A stretch of 64,000 nt of DNA, taken from Bacteroidales bacterium (GTDB lineage Bacteria; Bacteroidota; Bacteroidia; Bacteroidales; JAIOZK01). Location of the stretch: assembly GCA_021740625.1 (NCBI GenBank), contig JAIOZK010000003.1:112507-176506 (forward strand), given 5' to 3'. This document shows positions 60,940-64,000 of this stretch, piece by piece. Under the pieces are notes generated by a model. The model was not told the origin of the DNA. It ran no database searches and worked only from the letters and a program-made list of their open reading frames with translations. A program made the translations under genes and the position numbers. The stretch's first letter is position 1, and each line of letters opens with the position of its first letter.

Positions 60940-61902
60940 TCATTTGGCTACTTCAGCTCTATTCAGAAAATCCCTCAGCACCTGATTAAATGCTTTCTGG
61001 CTTTCGAGATGATGTTCATGAGATGCATTTTCAAAAACATGCATTTCGGCGCCGGGAGTCAGGTTTTTATAATATTCGGTTGTTGCCGGTGTGGCTTCGT
61101 CGTATTCGCCGCAGGTATATAAAACAGGCATATCCAGGTCGGTAAGATATTCCGTAACATCGGCATTTTTGAGTGTGCCTGTCATGGTAAATTCACTAGG
61201 CCCCCACATGTAGCCGTACACCCCGTAGCCAATTTTCTCCATGGCTGTTAAAAGATCTTCGGGCCAGGGATCCAACCGGCAAACATGCTTGCTGTAAAAT
61301 ATCATCATGGCTTCCTGGTAGCCGTCCGCTGTATATTCACCCAAAGCCTCGTATTTGGCAATGGTATCCTGTATGCTTTGCGGAAGCTGCAAAACCAGTG
61401 ATTGCTGGTCAGCTACCCATTTTTGGGTGTTTAAATACGGAGCGGCCAGCGTCAGACTGACAATTCCATCAGGTAATTCACCATGCAGATACTCCAGTGC
61501 AAGCATTGTTCCCCAGGATTGCCCGAGCAGGTGCATTTGCGGGATATTCAATTCATTCCTTACAGCCACCAATTCATCAACAAAGCGATCAACGGTCCAT
61601 AAGGTAGTGTCGTTTGGCTGATCTGAATTGCCGCAACCCAGTTGGTCATAAAAGATCACCGGGCGCTCGTTGGTCAGTGCTTCCAGGGAGAGCAAATAAT
61701 CATGCGGAACACCGGGACCACCGTGTAGTACCAGTAAAGGAATTCCGGTTTTGCCGGCACCGGAAATTTTGTACCATACCCGTCCACCCGTAACTTCTAT
61801 GAACCCTTCTTTATCAGTAGGCCCAGGCGGCTGATCATCTTTGTCTTTACATGCAATCATAACTACCGCAATCATAAATGTGATGAAGAGTGATTTTAAC
61901 AT
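60940..61902 (-). CDS. Alpha/beta hydrolase lipoprotein, proline iminopeptidase-like
   Basis: A 320-residue lipoprotein: MLKSLFITFMIAVVMIACKDKDD, Cys at 18. It has LLVLHGGPGVPHDYL (the HGGPG oxyanion motif), the nucleophile elbow LLGQSWGTML, the acid in CGEYDEATP and the His in NASHEHHLE. This set is that of proline iminopeptidase (S33) and related hydrolases; removal of N-terminal proline is plausible but not shown. ATG 61902 is preferred to ATG 61977 because the -7 promoter element overlaps the latter and because it gives a clean lipoprotein signal. Confidence 0.9.
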   Translation of the reverse strand: MLKSLFITFMIAVVMIACKDKDDQPPGPTDKEGFIEVTGGRVWYKISGAGKTGIPLLVLHGGPGVPHDYLLSLEALTNERPVIFYDQLGCGNSDQPNDTTLWTVDRFVDELVAVRNELNIPQMHLLGQSWGTMLALEYLHGELPDGIVSLTLAAPYLNTQKWVADQQSLVLQLPQSIQDTIAKYEALGEYTADGYQEAMMIFYSKHVCRLDPWPEDLLTAMEKIGYGVYGYMWGPSEFTMTGTLKNADVTEYLTDLDMPVLYTCGEYDEATPATTEYYKNLTPGAEMHVFENASHEHHLESQKAFNQVLRDFLNRAEVAK

Positions 61903-61974
61903 TGTTGATGTTTTTAAAGAACTACTCACCCAAGCACACATGCAGCCTGTTGGGCGGCTGTTGCCTGTGCCTGA

Positions 61975-61982
61975 CAAAAGTA
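61975..61982 (-). promoter_or_regulatory. -7 promoter element TACTTTTG for the hydrolase gene
   Basis: Exact TAnnTTTG on the minus strand, giving a leader of about 70 nt before ATG 61902 that includes a GC-rich segment (CAGCCGCCCAACAGGCTG) able to fold. Confidence 0.5.
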
Positions 61983-62101
61983 GGGTATTTTTAGCTAATT
62001 AGCAGGTCAGGGTTTCGTTTAGACATAAGTCAATTCTTTTTCAATGCTCTTGAAGTAATTTGGCTTGATCGCTTTTCTTGAGATAAGATCAACTTTTCTG
62101 T

Positions 62102-63322
62102 TTAAGAGAAAACCTTCGCTTCCAATTTCTCCCTCTCCCGCCTGATATTTTCAATCTCCTCGGCCGTCCGTATGCCCACAGCCCGTTTCAGGTATTTCTC
62201 GCCAAAGCGAAGACGTACACTGTCCATGGCCTGGTAGAGGTCGATCATTTCTTCGCTGTTTTCAAACATGTTGAGTTGCTGGTGGCCCTGCACCAGCTGA
62301 CTGAAACGCACCCCGATCAAACGGATCAGCATGCGGCGCTTGTAGAGCTTGTCGAACATTTCGGTGGCTTCTTTCAGTAAGATATGATCGAAGGAAGTGT
62401 AGGAGATTTGTTTCTGCTGGGTATGGGTATCGAAATTCGCATAGCGGATCTTCACCGTGATGCAGCCCGTAAGCTTGTGCTGCTCCCGCAACTGGAAGGC
62501 TAGCTTCTCCACCATGCTCACCAGCTTTTGCTTCAGCATCACCACATCAATGGTGTCCTGTTCAAAGGTCCTTTCGGTACTCATGGATTTTTGTTCGCTG
62601 TAAGGCGCCACCGGTGTATGGTCGATGCCGTTGGCCTTTTTCCAGATCATGGTCCCGTTTTTGCCCAGCACCCTTTCCACCATCTCCGGCGGGATCTCCC
62701 GCAACACCTTGATGGTGGTCACCCCCATGGAGCGCAGCAACTGGTAGGTCTTTTGTCCGAGCATGGGGATCTTTCTTATGGACAAAGGCGCCAGGAACCA
62801 GGGCACCTGCGGGCGCTGCACTTCCAGCTCGCCATTGGGTTTGGCCTCGTTGGTGGCGATCTTGGAAACGGTTTTGTTGATCGACAAACCAAAGGAGATG
62901 GGCAGTCCGGTATTTTTGATGATGCTCTCCCGCAACTCATGCGTCCACTTGAGGCTGCCGAAAAAACGGTCCATGCCGGTGATGTCGAGGTAGTGCTCAT
63001 CGATGGAAGCTTTTTCGTACAAAGGCGCTTTTTCGTGGATCACATCGGTGACCAGGCGGGAGTATTTGCTATAGCTCTCCATGTCGCCCCGGATCACGAT
63101 GGCCTGGCTGCAAAGCCTGCGTGCCAGCTTCATGGGCATGGCCGAATGCACCCCGAACTGGCGGCTCTCATAACTGCAACTGGCCACCACGCCCCGGTCG
63201 GAAAGTCCACCGATGATCACCGGCTTACCGATCAAATTGCTGTTCTTCAACCTTTCCACCGACACAAAAAAAGTATCCAGGTCGAGGTGCACCACCATCC
63301 GTTTATCATCATCCCAAATCAT
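62102..63322 (-). CDS. dinB: Y-family DNA polymerase IV
   Basis: A 406-residue translesion polymerase. The catalytic acids are in VVHLDLDTFFVSVE (Asp14) and KASIDEHYLD (Asp108, Glu109); the fingers motif VVASCSYESRQFGVHSAMP, the helix-hairpin-helix region (IRKIPMLGQKTYQLLRSMGV) and the little-finger domain (STERTFEQDTID, RLIGVRFSQL) follow. Near the C-terminus LNMFENSEE resembles a beta-clamp binding site. The coding sequence is clearly richer in GC than its surroundings (one sampled 60-base line counts 36 G or C), which may mean later acquisition. No umuD-type partner is present. Confidence 0.95.
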   Translation of the reverse strand: MIWDDDKRMVVHLDLDTFFVSVERLKNSNLIGKPVIIGGLSDRGVVASCSYESRQFGVHSAMPMKLARRLCSQAIVIRGDMESYSKYSRLVTDVIHEKAPLYEKASIDEHYLDITGMDRFFGSLKWTHELRESIIKNTGLPISFGLSINKTVSKIATNEAKPNGELEVQRPQVPWFLAPLSIRKIPMLGQKTYQLLRSMGVTTIKVLREIPPEMVERVLGKNGTMIWKKANGIDHTPVAPYSEQKSMSTERTFEQDTIDVVMLKQKLVSMVEKLAFQLREQHKLTGCITVKIRYANFDTHTQQKQISYTSFDHILLKEATEMFDKLYKRRMLIRLIGVRFSQLVQGHQQLNMFENSEEMIDLYQAMDSVRLRFGEKYLKRAVGIRTAEEIENIRREREKLEAKVFS

Positions 63323-63409
63323 TTAAAAAATATTTTGCCTTTTACTTGCTTTTTGATTAAAAATTGATCATTTTTGTGATTATAATATAAGCAAAAATTA
63401 ACTTAACCG

Positions 63410-63866
63410 CAAAGGGCGCAAAGTATTTTCGCTATGGACGCAAGGAAATTTACTGAAAATGAGTTGTCAAAGGTTATTTTGGAGGCTTCTTTAAAAGTTC
63501 ATAGAGCCTTAGGTCCGGGCTTGTTGGAATCTTCTTATGAGAAGTGTTTGCTTTATGAACTTGAAAAAGCAGGATTATTTGTAGAAAAGCAAAAACCACT
63601 TCCTCTGGTTTATGAAACGATAAAGCTCGATGCAGGTTACAGGGTCGATTTACTGGTAGAGAAAAAAGTAATTATTGAGATAAAATCTGTTGAAGTGCTC
63701 AACGAAGTTTACTTAGCCCAGCTATTGACTTATTTGAAACTTTCAGGTTGCAAACTCGGTTTGCTGATCAATTTCAATGTGGCTTTATTGAAAGAAGGCT
63801 TTCGAAGAGTTGTAAATAAACTTTAGTCTCTTTGCGAACTTTGCGAGGAAAACTTTGCGCCCTTTG
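63410..63866. mobile_element. IR-bounded cassette carrying the GxxExxY gene (candidate)
   Basis: CAAAGGGCGCAAAGT (63410-63424) and its exact reverse complement ACTTTGCGCCCTTTG (63852-63866) frame a 457-bp unit that holds only the GxxExxY gene. Extra copies of CTTTGCGA lie inside the right end. It looks like a small repeat-bounded unit, but no transposase is encoded and no target duplication was found. Confidence 0.45.
63434..63826 (+). CDS. GxxExxY protein (PD-(D/E)XK nuclease-like fold)
   Basis: A 130-residue protein of the GxxExxY family: the naming motif is GPGLLESSYEKCL (Gly29, Glu32, Tyr35). The later RVDLLVEKKVIIEIKS has the D-x(n)-E-x-K pattern of PD-(D/E)XK nucleases, and LAQLLTYLKLSGCKLGLLINF is the conserved end. 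The biological role is not known. The gene sits 10 bp inside a pair of perfect 15-bp inverted repeats, and the first residues (MDARKF) come from repeat-like sequence. Confidence 0.9.
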   Translation: MDARKFTENELSKVILEASLKVHRALGPGLLESSYEKCLLYELEKAGLFVEKQKPLPLVYETIKLDAGYRVDLLVEKKVIIEIKSVEVLNEVYLAQLLTYLKLSGCKLGLLINFNVALLKEGFRRVVNKL

Positions 63867-63925
63867 GTACGCCACGAAGCGTACGTTTATATAAATTAAA
63901 AACCTAGTAATATGAAAGGATTACA

Positions 63926-63998
63926 CAGACCAATTTGTCGTTCAGTCTGAAGCAGTTGTGAGGTACGGGGATGAAACAAACCGTGCCGAGTTCACAAC
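63926..63998. other. Two consecutive hairpins at the cut right edge
   Basis: First, CAGAC (63926-63930) with GTCTG (63945-63949). Second and stronger, GTTGTGA (63955-63961) with TCACAAC (63992-63998) enclosing GGTACGG (63962-63968) with CCGTGCC (63981-63987), seven pairs with one G-T, a 12-nt A-rich loop and a 4-nt bulge. No gene or known RNA family was recognised; it may be the start of a structured RNA or mobile element that continues outside the window. Confidence 0.45.
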
Positions 63999-64000
63999 CA

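Noticed and set aside
61903..61977. 25-residue N-terminal extension of the alpha/beta hydrolase
   Set aside because: The -7 promoter element overlaps this start, and the lipoprotein signal begins at 61902.
63955..63998. Integron attC site at the right edge
   Set aside because: The GTTGTGA and TCACAAC arms are in the opposite order to attC core sites, and there is no integrase or cassette array.

Overview
The window comes from a member of the Bacteroidota, most likely class Bacteroidia. It carries a SusC/SusD pair with a polysaccharide utilisation locus (PUL), type IX secretion (T9SS) parts and cargo with both kinds of C-terminal sorting domain, PorP/SprF, an SDR-type threonine dehydrogenase, and repeated promoters of the Bacteroidota form TAnnTTTG. 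There is no Shine-Dalgarno habit, and no tRNA, rRNA or CRISPR array was seen. GC is uneven: the PUL is AT-rich, while dinB near the right end is clearly GC-rich.

Layout. 1-7 kb: the 3' part of a PorE-like OmpA protein, an unknown lipoprotein, the lytic transglycosylase MltF, flavodoxin, an outer-membrane barrel and an NAD-dependent epimerase. 7-14 kb: tyrS, an aspartate decarboxylation module (aspT-aspD), a MITE-like element and cysS. 14-16.4 kb: a BlaI-type repressor, an M56 peptidase-TonB fusion and a MORN-repeat lipoprotein, tied together by three matching AACTAA-N4-TTAGTT dyads. 16.5-22.6 kb: cstA and a MacAB-like ABC operon with two different permeases. 23-29.4 kb: a T9SS surface cluster (type B cargo, PorP/SprF, and a giant type A protein with eight Ig-like repeats). 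29.4-37.4 kb: a trpF-like pseudogene, a dihaem cytochrome c, a PfkB kinase, fusA2 (an EF-G paralog with the catalytic His replaced), and an mnmA-btuF-like-adh operon.

37.4-56.3 kb is the centrepiece: a probable beta-1,3-glucan (laminarin-type) PUL. A one-piece membrane-spanning sensor/regulator is followed by GH3, an MFS sugar porter, a clan GH-A hydrolase and a cytosolic GH94/GH149/GH161-like phosphorylase, packed as one operon. A second block holds a PKD surface lipoprotein, a GH16 lipoprotein, SusC and SusD. The inferred flow is: GH16 cuts glucan at the surface, SusCD imports oligosaccharides, GH3 and the GH-A enzyme trim them in the periplasm, the MFS porter carries sugars inward, and the phosphorylase yields glucose-1-phosphate without spending ATP.

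56.4-64 kb: a type A T9SS cargo protein, a divergent threonine catabolism pair (tdh/kbl), a lipoprotein alpha/beta hydrolase, dinB, a GxxExxY gene framed by perfect 15-bp inverted repeats, and strong hairpins at the cut right edge. Intergenic regions hold several short repeat classes.
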